Of a stretch of 64,000 nucleotides of DNA, positions 37,736 through 48,442 are shown one piece after another. Positions within the stretch are counted from its first letter, which is position 1; each line of letters begins with the position of its first letter. Where the stretch lies: contig JABFSU010000032.1 of assembly GCA_013140455.1 (NCBI GenBank), forward strand, positions 1 to 64,000, given 5' to 3'. A model generated the notes under the pieces. That model made no database searches and was not told the origin of the DNA. It saw only the letters and a program-made list of their open reading frames with translations. Source of the stretch: Nitrospira sp. GTDB taxonomy: Bacteria; Nitrospirota; Nitrospiria; Nitrospirales; Nitrospiraceae. A program made the translations under genes and the position numbers.

Positions 37736-40438
37736 ATGGAAGACCGACGACCCGATCCGGATGCCTTGCTGAGACGCGCGAAGGCTGAAGAAGCCGACCA
37801 GACGCGCGGCAAACTCAAAGTATTTTTCGGCGCCACGGCCGGCGTGGGAAAGACCTATGCGATGCTCGGCGCCGCGCACGAACAGCAAAATGATGGCGTG
37901 GACGTGGCTATCGGGTGGGTCGAAACGCACGGTCGTGCAGAAACGGAAGCTCTGCTGGAAGGACTGACGATTCTGCCGCCACGCCCGGTCGAGCATCGTG
38001 GAACGACATTACGGGAATTCGACCTCGATGCGGCGCTCGCCCGCCGTCCTCAGCTCATTCTCATGGACGAACTGGCGCACACCAATGCCCCCGGTTCCCG
38101 GCATCCGAAACGATGGCAGGATGTGAAGGAATTGCTGAAGGCTGGCATCAACGTCTACACGACCGTCAACGTGCAGCACCTGGAATGTCTGAACGATGTG
38201 GTGGCTCAGATCACGGGAGTGCGGGTGAGTGAAACGGTGCCGGACTCGGTGCTTGAACAGGCCGATGATGTCGAGCTGATCGATCTTCCCCCGGACGATC
38301 TTCTGCAACGTCTGAAAGACGGCAAAGTCTACATGCCGGAGCAGGCGCAACAGGCGCTCCAGAATTTCTTCCGCAAAGGGAATCTGATCGCCTTGCGGGA
38401 ATTGGCCTTGCGTCGGACGGCCGAGCAGGTTGACCAGCAGATGGAAGTGTATCGCCGCGACCATGCCGTGGTCCGTACATGGCCCGCCGCTGAGACCATC
38501 ATGGTCTGTGTGAACATGAAACCACGGGGACCCCGGTTGGTGAGAGCTGCCAGAACCATGGCGACGGGTCTCCATGCGAAATGGATCGCCGTGTATGTGC
38601 AGACTCCCAGGCATCTGTGCATGCCGCAAGCCGATCGTGATCGAGCACATCAGACGCTTCGGCTCGCGGAGATGCTTGGCGCTGAGACGGCGGTGCTGAG
38701 TGGAGCCAATGTCGTGCAGGAACTACTGACCTATGCCCGCATGAGAAATGTGTCCAAGATCATCGTGGGGAAGCCGGTCCGTGCCCGATGGAAGGAGGTA
38801 GTCATCGGTTCAGTCGTGGCTGATCTCGTGCAACAGAGCGGGGAGACGGACATTTATGTAATTACGGGCGAGGCCGGAGAAAGCCGCCCGTTGGCGAGTC
38901 AGGCTCTAAAACGGAACAGTCCGTGGTTATCCTATGGGCTGGGTGTTGCGGGCGTCGCGCTCTCGACCGCCGTCGCGTGGCTGATGTTTCCGTATTTCAG
39001 CGTCGCCAATCTCATCTTGGTGTACTTGATGGGAGTGGTTCTGGTGGCGATCCGTTATGGACGAGGGCCGTCGGTTCTCGCATCGGTCCTGAGTGTCGCC
39101 GCGTTCGACTTTTTCTTTGTTCCTCCGTATTTGTCCTTCGCCGTGTCGGACATTCAATATCTCCTGACGTTTGCGGTCATGCTAGTCGTGGCACTGACGA
39201 TCAGCGGCCTGGCTGCCCGTACCAAGCAACAGGCGGAGCTGGCTCGTCATCAGGAGCGGCGCACGGCGGTTCTCTATGCATTGAGCCGCGATCTCGCCAC
39301 GCATCGCGGGACAGGCCTGCTGGCCCAGCTTGCGGCGAAGCATCTTCGGGAAGTGTTTGACGGCCAGGTGGCGATTTTTCTGGCGGATGCCGACAAACGG
39401 GTACAGTTGCAACGTGGGGAACTGCTGCATTTTGAATTCGACCCCAAAGAGTCGGGGGTGGCCCAATGGGTGTTCGAGCACAACGAGCGGGCCGGGCTCG
39501 GGACCGATACCCTCCCGGGAGCCAGCGCCTTGTATCTGCCCCTGATCGGTTCGGCCGGATCGATCGGTGTTGTGGCTGTGCGGCCGTCCGAATCCAGCCG
39601 CCTCTCGGATACCGATCAGCTGCATTTGCTTGAATCGCTCGTCAACCAAATCGCGCTGGCGATCGAACGAACACGGTTATCAGAGGAAGCCCAGCAGGCT
39701 CATGTGCGCGCGGAATCGGAACGCATGCGGAACGCTATTCTCAGTTCGGTCTCCCATGACTTGCGGACTCCGCTCGCGACCATTACTGGAGCTGCCAGTA
39801 GCTTACTGGACGAAGGGGGACGTCTCGATCCTGCCGCGCGGCTCGAGTTGGCTCGATCCGTATATCGGGAGGCGGACCGGCTGGATCGTTTACTCAAGAA
39901 TCTGCTCGATATGATGCGCATCGAGGCAGGGGCCGTGCAACTGAGCAAAGAGTGGCACCCGGTGGACGAGGTCGTCGGCGCGGCCCTGTCCAGACTGGAG
40001 GGACGGTTACGCGATCATACTTTCAACACGGCGTTTCCTGCCGACCTGCCGCTGGCGCTTGTCGATGGCGTGCTTCTTGAGCAGGTGATGATCAATCTTG
40101 TGGAGAACGCCGTGAAGTACGCGCCTTCGGGAAGCGCGATCGATCTGTCCGCCTCGGCGAACGATCGTGAAGTGGTCGTCGAAGTCGCAGATCGAGGCCC
40201 GGGAATTCCGGCCGGCGAGGAGGCCCGCATCTTCGACAAATTCTATCGTGCCAAGCCTGCACGAGAAGGCGGCGTCGGCCTTGGACTGACCATTTGTCGT
40301 GGGATCATCGAAGCCCACGGCGGGCGTATCTGGGCTGAAAACCGGCGCGGAGGGGGAGCGGTGTTCCGCTTTGCAATTCCGCTGCTGGAACGTCAGCCGT
40401 CCGTTGAATCGGAACAAGCCGAACCGAAGCTGGCCTAA
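37736..40438 (+). CDS. kdpD: Osmosensitive K+ channel histidine kinase KdpD
   Basis: 900 residues from the ATG at 37736 ([12 protein letters not shown]), where KdpD proteins usually begin; the frame is open to 37607. Domains: N-terminal KdpD domain with Walker [10 protein letters not shown] (about residues 29-37) and [10 protein letters not shown], a universal-stress-like domain (about 250-370), four membrane helices (about 400-490), a GAF-like domain, then HisKA with SVSHDLRTP and HATPase. It senses potassium limitation and phosphorylates KdpE. The 156 bp after kdpC hold no other gene. Confidence 0.95.
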   Translation: MEDRRPDPDALLRRAKAEEADQTRGKLKVFFGATAGVGKTYAMLGAAHEQQNDGVDVAIGWVETHGRAETEALLEGLTILPPRPVEHRGTTLREFDLDAALARRPQLILMDELAHTNAPGSRHPKRWQDVKELLKAGINVYTTVNVQHLECLNDVVAQITGVRVSETVPDSVLEQADDVELIDLPPDDLLQRLKDGKVYMPEQAQQALQNFFRKGNLIALRELALRRTAEQVDQQMEVYRRDHAVVRTWPAAETIMVCVNMKPRGPRLVRAARTMATGLHAKWIAVYVQTPRHLCMPQADRDRAHQTLRLAEMLGAETAVLSGANVVQELLTYARMRNVSKIIVGKPVRARWKEVVIGSVVADLVQQSGETDIYVITGEAGESRPLASQALKRNSPWLSYGLGVAGVALSTAVAWLMFPYFSVANLILVYLMGVVLVAIRYGRGPSVLASVLSVAAFDFFFVPPYLSFAVSDIQYLLTFAVMLVVALTISGLAARTKQQAELARHQERRTAVLYALSRDLATHRGTGLLAQLAAKHLREVFDGQVAIFLADADKRVQLQRGELLHFEFDPKESGVAQWVFEHNERAGLGTDTLPGASALYLPLIGSAGSIGVVAVRPSESSRLSDTDQLHLLESLVNQIALAIERTRLSEEAQQAHVRAESERMRNAILSSVSHDLRTPLATITGAASSLLDEGGRLDPAARLELARSVYREADRLDRLLKNLLDMMRIEAGAVQLSKEWHPVDEVVGAALSRLEGRLRDHTFNTAFPADLPLALVDGVLLEQVMINLVENAVKYAPSGSAIDLSASANDREVVVEVADRGPGIPAGEEARIFDKFYRAKPAREGGVGLGLTICRGIIEAHGGRIWAENRRGGGAVFRFAIPLLERQPSVESEQAEPKLA

Positions 40439-40480
40439 TCCATTCCGGAATAGAATTGCGGCCGGGAGGCCGCCACTGGT

Positions 40481-41179
40481 ATGTCAGGACAGGAAGTCAC
40501 CGTGCTTCTCATTGAAGACGAACCGGAGATTCGCCGATTCCTGCGGGCGACGCTGCCCGCGCATGGTTTTCGACTATACGAGGCCGTGACAGGAAAAGAC
40601 GGGCTGACGGAGGCCCAGTCGAGGAATCCCGATCTCATTCTGCTGGACCTCGGTCTGCCGGACCTTGAGGGAAGTGAAGTGATTCGCCAGGTGCGGGAGT
40701 GGACCGCCACGCCGATCATCGTGCTGTCGGCTCGCGACCAGGAACAGGTCAAAGTGGCGGCACTCGACCTTGGCGCCGACGACTACGTGACGAAGCCGTT
40801 CGGGGTCGACGAACTCCTTGCGCGGATGCGAGCGGCTCTTCGCCACGCCTTCCGATCTGCCACCGCCGTTGACGAGCCGGTGTTTTCCCTCGGCGATTTG
40901 AAAGTGGACCTCGGCCGGCGGCAGGTGTTTGTGTCGGCGAAGGAAATTCACCTCACGCCGATCGAATATAAGCTGCTAACGACGCTGATCCGGTACGCCG
41001 GCAAGGTGATGACTCACCGTCAGCTTCTGAAAGAAGTGTGGGGACCCTTACATGTGGAGGAAGGGCACTATCTCCGGGTCTATATGCGGCAGTTGCGAAA
41101 CAAACTGGAAAAGAACCCGGCCCATCCGCGCTATCTGGTGACCGAGTTGGGAGTTGGCTATCGGCTCAAGACGGAATGA
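40481..41179 (+). CDS. kdpE: KDP operon response regulator KdpE
   Basis: 232 residues: receiver domain with phospho-accepting Asp in LILLDLGLPDLEG, the K in VTKPFG, and an OmpR/PhoB-type winged helix (HLTPIEYKLL, VMTHRQLLKEVWG, YLRVYMRQLR, TELGVGYRL). It activates kdp transcription when phosphorylated by KdpD, the gene 42 bp upstream. The inverted repeat at 32828-32859 is a candidate target. Confidence 0.95.
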   Translation: MSGQEVTVLLIEDEPEIRRFLRATLPAHGFRLYEAVTGKDGLTEAQSRNPDLILLDLGLPDLEGSEVIRQVREWTATPIIVLSARDQEQVKVAALDLGADDYVTKPFGVDELLARMRAALRHAFRSATAVDEPVFSLGDLKVDLGRRQVFVSAKEIHLTPIEYKLLTTLIRYAGKVMTHRQLLKEVWGPLHVEEGHYLRVYMRQLRNKLEKNPAHPRYLVTELGVGYRLKTE

Positions 41180-41245
41180 CCCATCGGGAGTCTTGGAATT
41201 GGCTCCCGCGCAACAGCTGCTGGTGGGCCTTCGTGGGGCTGTTGT

Positions 41246-42001
41246 TCACCGTAGGGGAGAGGAGTCGCCAGAGTGCTTGCCTATCCGCGCTCGCAGGCGA
41301 TCCACAAGTATTCCACCGAAGGCATCGATAGCCCGGCCTTTTGCCTCCTTCAGTGCATCCGCATCTTCCACTAGAACCACGGCTCCGGTGCGCTGGGCCT
41401 GGCCTTCAGCCGTCTGCCGGCCGAGTATCGTATCGGTCCGCAGATCCCAGAGAACACCGTCGATGATGAAAAACGCGTCGATCACGGTACCGGGAGCCAG
41501 CCAGGCGCCGAGCAACGTCGGGTAGAGGAGGGCATAGGCGTTGTTATGCCGATCCGCCGCACCGATTCCATCGATGAGCAAGAGCACGTCGATTCCATAT
41601 CGTACGGAGGCTTGTCGCAATTCCTGGCGGGTGATGGTCCGTATGGTCGGCTCTGCAAGGACCACGACCTCGTGAAGGATCTGGTCGCGACGCAACTGAG
41701 CAAGACGTTGCACCAGCTGGTCTTTTTCCGCACTCAGCCACTCCCCTGAGTGAATCGACTGACGGGTAGGAAATTCCGTTCGGACAAAGTAGACACCGAG
41801 ACGGAATGGTCCTGCAAGGGGGGGAGAGCTCTCTATCGCGTTCTTGGTCTCGGGGGTCTTGATCTCGCGTTCACCGACGAGATCCAGCCGCTGGTGCAAG
41901 ATGTCCTGCATTCCGGCCCGGTCAAACCCCTGGTGGGTTGAGCAAGCGGAGAGAATGGTGAAGAGGATGGGAAGCAGCCAGTGAATGCGTTGACCTCTCA
42001 T
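41246..42001 (-). CDS. Lipoprotein resembling rhombotarget-type lipoproteins
   Basis: 251 residues with a signal peptide and lipobox (ILSACS, Cys20). The region [11 protein letters not shown]..., [33 protein letters not shown] resembles the rhombotarget/DUF799-like lipoproteins, which may be cleaved or sorted; the resemblance is from memory and moderate. No C-terminal glycine-rich sorting tail is seen. Its start overlaps the dehydrogenase stop by 4 bases, so it closes the lemA operon. Confidence 0.78.
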   Translation of the reverse strand: MRGQRIHWLLPILFTILSACSTHQGFDRAGMQDILHQRLDLVGEREIKTPETKNAIESSPPLAGPFRLGVYFVRTEFPTRQSIHSGEWLSAEKDQLVQRLAQLRRDQILHEVVVLAEPTIRTITRQELRQASVRYGIDVLLLIDGIGAADRHNNAYALLYPTLLGAWLAPGTVIDAFFIIDGVLWDLRTDTILGRQTAEGQAQRTGAVVLVEDADALKEAKGRAIDAFGGILVDRLRARIGKHSGDSSPLR

Positions 42002-42927
42002 GGAATCCTTCCCGGAGGAGACGTTGTCATCGCTGTGCCGGACAGTTCTTCCAGCGCGAGCATGAGCGCATGGGTCCCGCTCCGGCCATGGCCGAGCGCC
42101 TGCACGCGTTGATAGAGTCCATGCACCAATGTCAGCCCGGGCAATGTGAGGTTCATGCGTTTGGCCTCGTCCAGCGCGATGCCCATGTCTTTGACGAAAT
42201 GTTCGACGAAGAATCCCGGGTCGAAGTTGCGCTGCAAGATTCTGGGGGCCAGGTTATCCAATGTCCAGCAAGCGGCGGCGCCGCCACGAATCGATTCAAG
42301 CATCTGGGACAGATCAAGGCCTGCCTTGAAACCATACAACAAGCTTTCGCAGACTCCCGCCATCGTTCCGGCGATCACGATTTGATTGCAAAGCTTCGTG
42401 TGTTGTCCGGCTCCTGGTCCGCCTTGGTACACCATCTTCTTGCCCAAGCGTTCGAAGAGTGGGCGCAGGTGTTCAACTGTCTCACGGTTCCCTCCCGCCA
42501 TGATGGAGAGGGTTGCGTTCCTGGCCCCGACGTCTCCGCCAGATACCGGCGCGTCGATCGCCTGGAGTCCCCTGGTTGACGCGGCGGCCGCGATCTCCCG
42601 ACTCAAAGCCGGCTCGGTCGTGGTCATATCGATCAGGATTGAGCCAGGTCTGGCTCCGGCCAGAATTCCTTCGGGGCCGAAATAGACCTCGCGCACGTCG
42701 CGGGGAAATCCGACCATCGTGATGATGACCGTCGATTGCTCGGCGACCACTCGTGGGCTGTCCGCCCAGGAAGCGCCGCGGTCGAGGAGCGGGTGGGCCT
42801 TGGCCTTTGTGCGGGAAAAGACGATGACGGGATAGCCGGCCTGCCGCAGATGGCCGCACATCAAGGCACCCATCACGCCGGTGCCAATCCATCCGATCCG
42901 ACTATGATCCGGCGCAATCTGCTGCAT
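41998..42927 (-). CDS. NAD(P)-dependent beta-hydroxyacid dehydrogenase (HIBADH family)
   Basis: 309 residues from the ATG at 42927; a GTG at 42972 would run into the glycine-rich end of the DUF2207 gene and is less likely. Rossmann motif GWIGTGVMG, substrate motif [11 protein letters not shown] and the catalytic-Lys region [12 protein letters not shown] mark a 3-hydroxyisobutyrate/tartronate semialdehyde-type reductase. The exact substrate is unknown. It sits between DUF2207 and lipoprotein genes, an odd company for a metabolic enzyme. Confidence 0.9.
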   Translation of the reverse strand: MQQIAPDHSRIGWIGTGVMGALMCGHLRQAGYPVIVFSRTKAKAHPLLDRGASWADSPRVVAEQSTVIITMVGFPRDVREVYFGPEGILAGARPGSILIDMTTTEPALSREIAAAASTRGLQAIDAPVSGGDVGARNATLSIMAGGNRETVEHLRPLFERLGKKMVYQGGPGAGQHTKLCNQIVIAGTMAGVCESLLYGFKAGLDLSQMLESIRGGAAACWTLDNLAPRILQRNFDPGFFVEHFVKDMGIALDEAKRMNLTLPGLTLVHGLYQRVQALGHGRSGTHALMLALEELSGTAMTTSPPGRIP

Positions 42928-42946
42928 AGAGAGGAGAATCGAACCG

Positions 42947-44713
42947 TTAGAACCCGCTGCCGCCGCCGCCACCGAAGCCGCCTCCCGAAGATCCGCCGGA
43001 CGAGCCGCTGCTTCCGCTACTGAATCCGGAGCCGCCGGCGCTGCGCGGCGCGGAGGTCATGGCGGTGCCGGCTGCAGCGGACAGTTGCGACAAGTTGCCG
43101 GTCAGGTTGCGCGGCCGGAAATCAGCAAAGTTGGCTCCTTGATACCAGGTAGGCGGCTGCGTGTAAATGCCGTCGAAGGCGTTGGTCCAATTCTTTTCCA
43201 CGCCCAGGGCCATGGCAAAGGGGAGAAACTTCTCGAACATCTCGGGCGTTTTGACAAGCCGTTCAAAACGATCGGATTCGACACGAGTCAAAAACTCTTC
43301 GAAGCCCAGCACTTTTTCCAATGCTCTGGTGCCGCGTAGCGTCCGGGCCGGCATGATCCGGCCGAATCCGACGATGATGAGTCCCGACAGGAGACTTGCA
43401 GCGGCTCCGGTTTGAAAAGCCAGGCCGATCCGTTCGCTCAACCAGGCGCTTCCGAATACGGCGGCGACGGCCACGACAATCCCGCCGATCGTGTAGGCCT
43501 GCTTCACCCGGTCGGGTCGGCGCACGTAGTAGCCGTGGGTGACAAGCTGGTCGAACAGTGAGGATCTGATGCCGTCCAGGCGTGTGTAAAATCGATTGGC
43601 CAGGTCGGACAATGCCACTGTTTCCTCGTGGTCATCGGAGTGCAGTCCGGCCGGGAAGATTCCTCTCAGAATCGAGGCCTCATGGGCTTTTAATCCGTCC
43701 CAGGCGGACGAGGGTTGGAGGCGATGCAAATGGTACCCGGTGCTCGACCACAATCCGAGAAGCTGAGGCTCTTGCCGTTCTTCGATCCGTACATAGCCTC
43801 GGACGGCGAGATCGACCAGCGTGGCGGTGATATCACGAAGGTCAGGCGAGTTGTCCACCAGGGTACCGAGCTCGGCGGGCGTCAGCTGGTCGGGGGACTC
43901 GTAGCTGACGATGATGGGGCGCAGGCGCGGATCGCGGCCGCGGGTGTACCAGAGATACCACATCACACCGAACACGCCGACCGGCAGGGCCAAGGGCCAG
44001 TTGTAACGAAGGAATAGCTGTGTCAGCCGCAACGGCCCCGGTTCGTCGACCAGTCCTTTATCCCACCCGACGACGGCGGTCAGGCCTTCGCGGAATCCCA
44101 GCGGGCGGGTCATTCGATAGAGAATTTCGGAGCCCTCGATTCGGACCTCGGCCTGCTGTTCGCGCGCACCGTAGGCGCCGCTGAAGGCGAGGGCTTTGAC
44201 GCCGGTCGCCTTTTGAGGCAACGTCACTCTGGCGGTCGCCGATTCGATCGGCACGTCCCATTCGTCGCCGGTCACATTCCAATAGAGCTCGTCATGGTCT
44301 TCGAAATATTTGAGTCCGTTGGCCACTCGATAGGTGAGGATCAGAGTCTTCGTCGTATCTTGCGCGCCGGGGAGCCAGATCTTGAAGCTCCGGTAATGCC
44401 GGTCGCGAGAGCTATCGACCTTAAGCGGAGCCTGATGCTCGTCCGTCGCGCTGACCAGGTCCAGCAGCAGAGTGTAATTAAATCCCTGCGGTGTTCGATA
44501 TTCGACCGGGATATCGCGTTTCAATCCGTTCCAGGCTCCGGTGAAACGCGGCCGGATTGTTTCCGTCACCAGGAGGTCGCCGCTGGGGAGCACCTGAATG
44601 TCGGCCTGAAACTGCTCGATGACGAGCGAGCGGGCGTCGGCGAGGGCGCGTCCGTCAGACAGAAGCCAGGCGAGGAGCAGTAGGCCAAGGCGAATGAAGT
44701 ACCGTGCGCGCAT
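42947..44713 (-). CDS. DUF2207 membrane protein with glycine/serine-rich tail
   Basis: 588 residues from the ATG at 44713 ([10 protein letters not shown]). Signal peptide, an extracytoplasmic beta-rich DUF2207 domain (about 25-240; [20 protein letters not shown]), a membrane helix near 245-260, a winged-helix-like section, two more helices around 410-450 and a C-terminal run of Gly/Ser ending GGGGSGF. This architecture is typical of DUF2207, often next to lemA, as here (31 bp). Function is unknown, probably envelope-related. Confidence 0.9.
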   Translation of the reverse strand: MRARYFIRLGLLLLAWLLSDGRALADARSLVIEQFQADIQVLPSGDLLVTETIRPRFTGAWNGLKRDIPVEYRTPQGFNYTLLLDLVSATDEHQAPLKVDSSRDRHYRSFKIWLPGAQDTTKTLILTYRVANGLKYFEDHDELYWNVTGDEWDVPIESATARVTLPQKATGVKALAFSGAYGAREQQAEVRIEGSEILYRMTRPLGFREGLTAVVGWDKGLVDEPGPLRLTQLFLRYNWPLALPVGVFGVMWYLWYTRGRDPRLRPIIVSYESPDQLTPAELGTLVDNSPDLRDITATLVDLAVRGYVRIEERQEPQLLGLWSSTGYHLHRLQPSSAWDGLKAHEASILRGIFPAGLHSDDHEETVALSDLANRFYTRLDGIRSSLFDQLVTHGYYVRRPDRVKQAYTIGGIVVAVAAVFGSAWLSERIGLAFQTGAAASLLSGLIIVGFGRIMPARTLRGTRALEKVLGFEEFLTRVESDRFERLVKTPEMFEKFLPFAMALGVEKNWTNAFDGIYTQPPTWYQGANFADFRPRNLTGNLSQLSAAAGTAMTSAPRSAGGSGFSSGSSGSSGGSSGGGFGGGGGSGF

Positions 44714-44744
44714 AGGGAAAAGAGTCGTTCGCCCCACAGTGCAA

Positions 44745-45308
44745 TCAGCGGGAAGCCTGGTCGAAACTGACTTTCGGCACCGCCCGCTCTGTCACATCGA
44801 CAAGTTCAAAAAACTCCCCCTGGTTGAAGCTGAAGAAGCCGGCAATGAGGTTGGAGGGGAACTCCTGAATCTTCGTGTTCAGATCGCGCACCACGGCATT
44901 GTAGTACCGGCGGGCATTCTGAACGGCTTCTTCGATCTGGTTGAGCGAGCCCTGAAGCTGGGTGAAACTTTCCACCGCGCGGAGTTGCGGATAGGCCTCG
45001 GCCAGCGCAAAGAGTGATTTCAGCGATTGGGCGAGCAGGCCCTCGGCCTCCGCCTTGGTGGAAGGAGATGTGGCGGCCATGGCACGGTTGCGGGCGGTGA
45101 TGACGGCTTCGAACGTCTGCTTCTCGTGCCCCGCGTAGCCCTTCACCGTTTCGACCAGATTGGGAATGAGATCGTATCGCCGCTTCAACTGCACATCGAT
45201 GTCGGCCCAGGCATTCTCCGATTGGACTTTCAACCGGACCAGGGAATTGTACATGCCGATCACCAGCAGCACCAATCCGACCAGAACGATCAACGGAATC
45301 CAGGCCAT
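44745..45308 (-). CDS. lemA: LemA family protein
   Basis: 187 residues with an N-terminal membrane helix (about 4-20) and the LemA helical bundle: YNSLVRLKVQSENAWADIDVQLKRRYDLIPNLVETVKGY, then PQLRAVESFTQLQGSLNQIEE and RRYYNAVVRDLNTKIQEFP. First gene of a four-gene minus-strand operon with a clear promoter and a GGAGG site. LemA proteins are membrane-anchored and uncharacterised biochemically. Confidence 0.95.
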   Translation of the reverse strand: MAWIPLIVLVGLVLLVIGMYNSLVRLKVQSENAWADIDVQLKRRYDLIPNLVETVKGYAGHEKQTFEAVITARNRAMAATSPSTKAEAEGLLAQSLKSLFALAEAYPQLRAVESFTQLQGSLNQIEEAVQNARRYYNAVVRDLNTKIQEFPSNLIAGFFSFNQGEFFELVDVTERAVPKVSFDQASR

Positions 45309-45367
45309 GAGACGTCCTCCTCGTTTATGCGTGGTAGCGTGGCGATTGCTCAGCGCACAGTCGTAAA

Positions 45368-45396
45368 ACTATATCCGTAAGGGTGTGGGCTGTAAA
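45368..45396 (-). promoter_or_regulatory. Promoter of the lemA operon
   Basis: Minus-strand -35 TTTACA (45396-45391), 17 bp spacer, -10 TATAGT (45373-45368). Predicted start near 45361 gives a leader of about 53 bases carrying GGAGG before the lemA ATG. Confidence 0.62.
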
Positions 45397-45441
45397 GCAA
45401 TCCGCCGCTGCTCACCGTTTTGGCGGTCAGGACGGCTAGGA

Positions 45442-45906
45442 CTATTCGAGGACGGGAAGAATTCTTGTGGCCACAGCTTGCACGAAGCCTTCTTGCTCGG
45501 TGACGACCTTGAGCCCTTGAAAGCTCAAGTAGTAGCCGCCGTGGCTGGGCGCTTGAATGGTGGCGCTCACTTCGACCCGTTGGCCGTCCTCGATTTCCGG
45601 ATCACGGATGAGCGGCCTCCCGCAAATGCCGAGCACAGCCACGGCCATGACGCCGGTGTCGTCTTCAAGCTTAAAGAGGTACGCGCCGTAACAAGCGGTG
45701 TCATTGGGAAGCTTATACGGATCGAGCGGTTGCACGTCCCGCACGGTGCCTTGGAGCGTGACCTGACGTAGATGATAGATTCTGGGCTCTTCAAGGATCT
45801 GCTGAATGGGAATCGGCTCCTCTGCCAGGAGGATTGTCGGTAGCCCCATGACGACTAGAACTGTGGCGGTGCTGAGCTGGAGGAGGAATGGTCTGTACGA
45901 TCGCAT
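45442..45906 (-). CDS. Exported OB-fold-like protein, unknown function
   Basis: 154 residues with a signal peptide (hydrophobic 8-27, cleavage near LLAEE). The mature part, YHLRQVTLQGTVRDVQPLDPY ... LEDDTGVMAVAVLG ... GQRVEVSATIQAP, has the strand pattern of periplasmic OB-fold proteins (tRNA_anti-like). Two cysteines (in TACYG and GICGRP) could form a disulfide. No partner gene; the divergent neighbour is an M20 peptidase. A TAGAAT lies 10 bases before the ATG but lacks a good -35. Confidence 0.75.
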   Translation of the reverse strand: MRSYRPFLLQLSTATVLVVMGLPTILLAEEPIPIQQILEEPRIYHLRQVTLQGTVRDVQPLDPYKLPNDTACYGAYLFKLEDDTGVMAVAVLGICGRPLIRDPEIEDGQRVEVSATIQAPSHGGYYLSFQGLKVVTEQEGFVQAVATRILPVLE

Positions 45907-45978
45907 GGCACGCGCATTCTACCATTGTTTACTCATGAAGCGCCCCGTGCCCGTCTTTCGCTTCACGCCGTGGGTCGC

Positions 45979-45984
45979 TATAAT
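45979..45984 (+). promoter_or_regulatory. -10 box of the M20 peptidase promoter
   Basis: A perfect TATAAT preceded by GC. The -35 region is poor. Predicted start near 45991, with TGGAGGGA then 5 bases before the ATG at 46012. Confidence 0.45.
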
Positions 45985-46011
45985 CCGCGCTCAGACCATG
46001 TGGAGGGATGT

Positions 46012-47382
46012 ATGACGGTGAATAAGCAGCAGCTCAAGAAGTATATTGCCGACAGCCGCCCGCGATTTGAAGATCTGCTGGGTCAATTGGTGGAGGTGCC
46101 GTCTATCAGCATGGATCCGGCCCGGGCGGGGGAGATGCCGCGCGCCGCAACACTGGCCGTGCAATATTTGAAGAGCCTTGGAGCTGACGCGCAGATCGTC
46201 GAAACGGGCGGCTACCCGATCATTTCAGGAGGCTGGACGACCGGAGCCAATTACCCGACCGTCACCATCTACAACCATCTCGATGTGCAGCCGGCGCAGG
46301 AGCCGGAGTGGAAAGAATCACCCTTCGCGTTCCGCAAGGACAACGGCATCTATCATGGCCGCGGCGCGACGGATGACAAGGGCCCGGCGCTGTCGGCGCT
46401 GCTCGGGGCCCGTTATGCGATCGAGCAGGGCGTTCCCATCAACATTCGCTTTCTGTGGGAGTTGGAGGAAGAGATCGGCAGTCCGCATTTCGCCGCCGGT
46501 CTCCAAAATCGTATAGCGATTCCACGGCCCGACTCCGTCGTGGTGTCGGATACGATTTGGATCGCCAAAGGCAAACCTGCCATGCCCTACGGGTTGCGCG
46601 GATTGATCGGCGCGCGGTTGACCCTCAAGACGGGAACGAAGGATGCCCATTCGGGTGTGACGGGCGGCGCCGCCCGCAATCCCCTCGCGGAATTGATGGA
46701 AGTGGCGTATGCCTGTCTCGATGCCAAAACCGGCAAGGTGAAGATCCCCGGGTTCTACAATGATGTGGTCGAGCCGACAAAGGCGGAGATCAAGAGTTTC
46801 CTCAAGTCGGGTTTTCAGGTTGCTCGCTTCAAAGCTGCCTACGGATTCCATACGCTTCGCACGCAGGATCCTGCCGAGATCATGCGTCGTATCTGGGCGG
46901 CGCCGACCTTTGAGGTACATGGGCTGACCGGCGGCTATCATGGCCCCGGCGTCAAGACCGTCGTGCCGGGCCATGGAGAACTGAAAGTCAGCATGCGACT
47001 GGTGCCCAACCAGACGCCTGAGAAGGCCTTCGCGTTACTGAAAAAGTTTGTTGCCAAGCTGAATCCCAACGTCAAGGTTGAGGCGGAAGGCATGTTGCAG
47101 CCGTTCCAGGGACTCTTCGAAGGACCGTATGTCGATGCGGTGAAGCGGGCGGCAAAGGCGGGATTCGGCAAAGAGCCGGCCTTCATTCGCGAAGGCGGAT
47201 CGATCGGTGCGGTCGTGACGATGCAAAAAGCTTGGAAGGTGCCGATTCTCTTCATGGGACTCAGTCTCCCCGAGCACGGCTACCATGCGCCGAACGAATA
47301 CTTTGATTGGGGTCAGGCTTCCAGCGGCATGACCGCCTTCGCGCATTATTTTGAAGAACTGGCGAAGATGGGGAAGAGGTAG
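46012..47382 (+). CDS. M20-family dipeptidase
   Basis: 456 residues from the ATG at 46012, chosen for its GGAGG site. M20/CNDP-type metallopeptidase: IYNHLDVQPAQ (metal His and catalytic Asp), GRGATDDKGPALSAL (bridging Asp), WELEEEIGSPHF (catalytic and metal Glu), later metal ligands in VSDTIWIA and SLPEHGYHAPNE. It cleaves dipeptides or acylated amino acids in the cytoplasm using two zinc ions. Single-gene transcript. Confidence 0.93.
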   Translation: MTVNKQQLKKYIADSRPRFEDLLGQLVEVPSISMDPARAGEMPRAATLAVQYLKSLGADAQIVETGGYPIISGGWTTGANYPTVTIYNHLDVQPAQEPEWKESPFAFRKDNGIYHGRGATDDKGPALSALLGARYAIEQGVPINIRFLWELEEEIGSPHFAAGLQNRIAIPRPDSVVVSDTIWIAKGKPAMPYGLRGLIGARLTLKTGTKDAHSGVTGGAARNPLAELMEVAYACLDAKTGKVKIPGFYNDVVEPTKAEIKSFLKSGFQVARFKAAYGFHTLRTQDPAEIMRRIWAAPTFEVHGLTGGYHGPGVKTVVPGHGELKVSMRLVPNQTPEKAFALLKKFVAKLNPNVKVEAEGMLQPFQGLFEGPYVDAVKRAAKAGFGKEPAFIREGGSIGAVVTMQKAWKVPILFMGLSLPEHGYHAPNEYFDWGQASSGMTAFAHYFEELAKMGKR

Positions 47383-47573
47383 GGGAGGGAGTGGCCAGAT
47401 AGTCCTTCTTGCTCGCTGAGGCCTCACGATGAAGCGGTGGTCCCTCTCTGCGCGCAGTGAAGGACCATCCGGCTACTCCCTTAGGTGTGTGAGTAGAGGC
47501 CTGAAGCCGATCGAGTGATCTCATGTGCTTGTTCGACGTGCGCAATCGAGGATTGCCCGCAGTCGGACATCGC
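47383..47573. other. Intergenic region with a weak look-alike of the 20.6 kb repeat
   Basis: No gene is seen between the M20 peptidase stop and the receiver protein's stop. The bases at about 47402-47428 resemble the right arm of the REP-like element at 20683-20709 with small indels, but no hairpin partner was found. Confidence 0.25.
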
Positions 47574-48209
47574 TCAGCCGGCTTTCGGATAGGACTGTTC
47601 CATACAGTCGGGGCAAATGTCCCGTTCCAGTTTCCTCTCGAAGCACTGCTCCAGATAATCTTCGATCCGTTTCCGGTAGGTTCCGTCCGACCGGACCCGC
47701 TTGCACTTGGCGCAAATTGCGATGAGGCCACGCAGGTTCTTCAACTCTCGATTGGCCCGCTCCAGTTCCTCGGTCTTGGCCAGCAGTTCCTGCTCGCGTA
47801 GGCGGCGCGCGTCGAGTTCCTGCTTCAGGCTCATCGCCGTCGACACTCTGGCGACCAGTTCGACGGGCACGATGGGTTTTCTCAGAAAGTCGGTGGCACC
47901 GGCGGTGTAAGCGGCTTGCAGATCCGCCGCGTCTGTTTTAGCGGTGACCACAACAATAGGCGTATACTCCGTGCGCTCAAACGAGCGAATCTGCTGGCAG
48001 GCTTCCAGGCCGTCGATGTCCGACATCATCAAGTCCATCAGGATCACGTCCGGATCATAGGGGGCGATCTGACGGCCTATGACGCCGAGAAGTTCCAGCG
48101 CCCGGCGTCCGGATTCGGCGGGAGTGATCGGGCCGTAGCCGGCCTCTTGCAGGACTCTCTGAAGAAGCAGGCGGCTTTCTTCAGAATCGTCAACAAGCAG
48201 AATACTCAT
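47574..48209 (-). CDS. Receiver protein with coiled coil and C-terminal four-cysteine domain
   Basis: 211 residues. Receiver domain with Asp59 (VILMDLMMSDIDG) and KP at 111-112, then a coiled coil (about 125-160, LREQELLAKTEELERANRELKNL) and a C-terminal module with Cys166, Cys169, Cys199 and Cys202 (AICAKCKRVRSDGTYRKIE-like, then DICPDC). This module follows PAS or REC domains in many sensory proteins and probably binds zinc. No DNA-binding or enzymatic output is seen, so it may act by protein contact. Confidence 0.85.
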   Translation of the reverse strand: MSILLVDDSEESRLLLQRVLQEAGYGPITPAESGRRALELLGVIGRQIAPYDPDVILMDLMMSDIDGLEACQQIRSFERTEYTPIVVVTAKTDAADLQAAYTAGATDFLRKPIVPVELVARVSTAMSLKQELDARRLREQELLAKTEELERANRELKNLRGLIAICAKCKRVRSDGTYRKRIEDYLEQCFERKLERDICPDCMEQSYPKAG

Positions 48210-48410
48210 ACGCCTAAAGCCTCATCATCCAGCTGGTTTCGCAGGCCATCAGGGTGCCTTTCAGGATGGGGGGCAATTTCTTATCCTCGCGAACCATTGT
48301 CGCCTGCCGAGTAAATCTCTTACGAGATCAAATCATAGCCAGCGCTGGGGAAAAACCCTAGATATTTCGCAGTTTGAGCGATGTGTGGCTGGGGGGATCT
48401 GTTGTGCAAG

Positions 48411-48434
48411 AGCCCGGTCTCGAGAGACCGGGCT
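48411..48434. terminator. Strong hairpin 1 downstream of the TPR-like protein gene
   Basis: AGCCCGGTCT pairs perfectly with AGACCGGGCT around CGAG, a 10 bp stem. It lies 55 bp past the stop (48489) of the minus-strand gene. There is no T-tract on either strand. Confidence 0.45.
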
Positions 48435-48442
48435 TGAACCGT

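Noticed and set aside
41185-41208. CGGGAG/CTCCCG hairpin between kdpE and the lipoprotein gene
   Set aside because: Only 6 bp with a 12-base loop and no T-tract; too weak to call a terminator.
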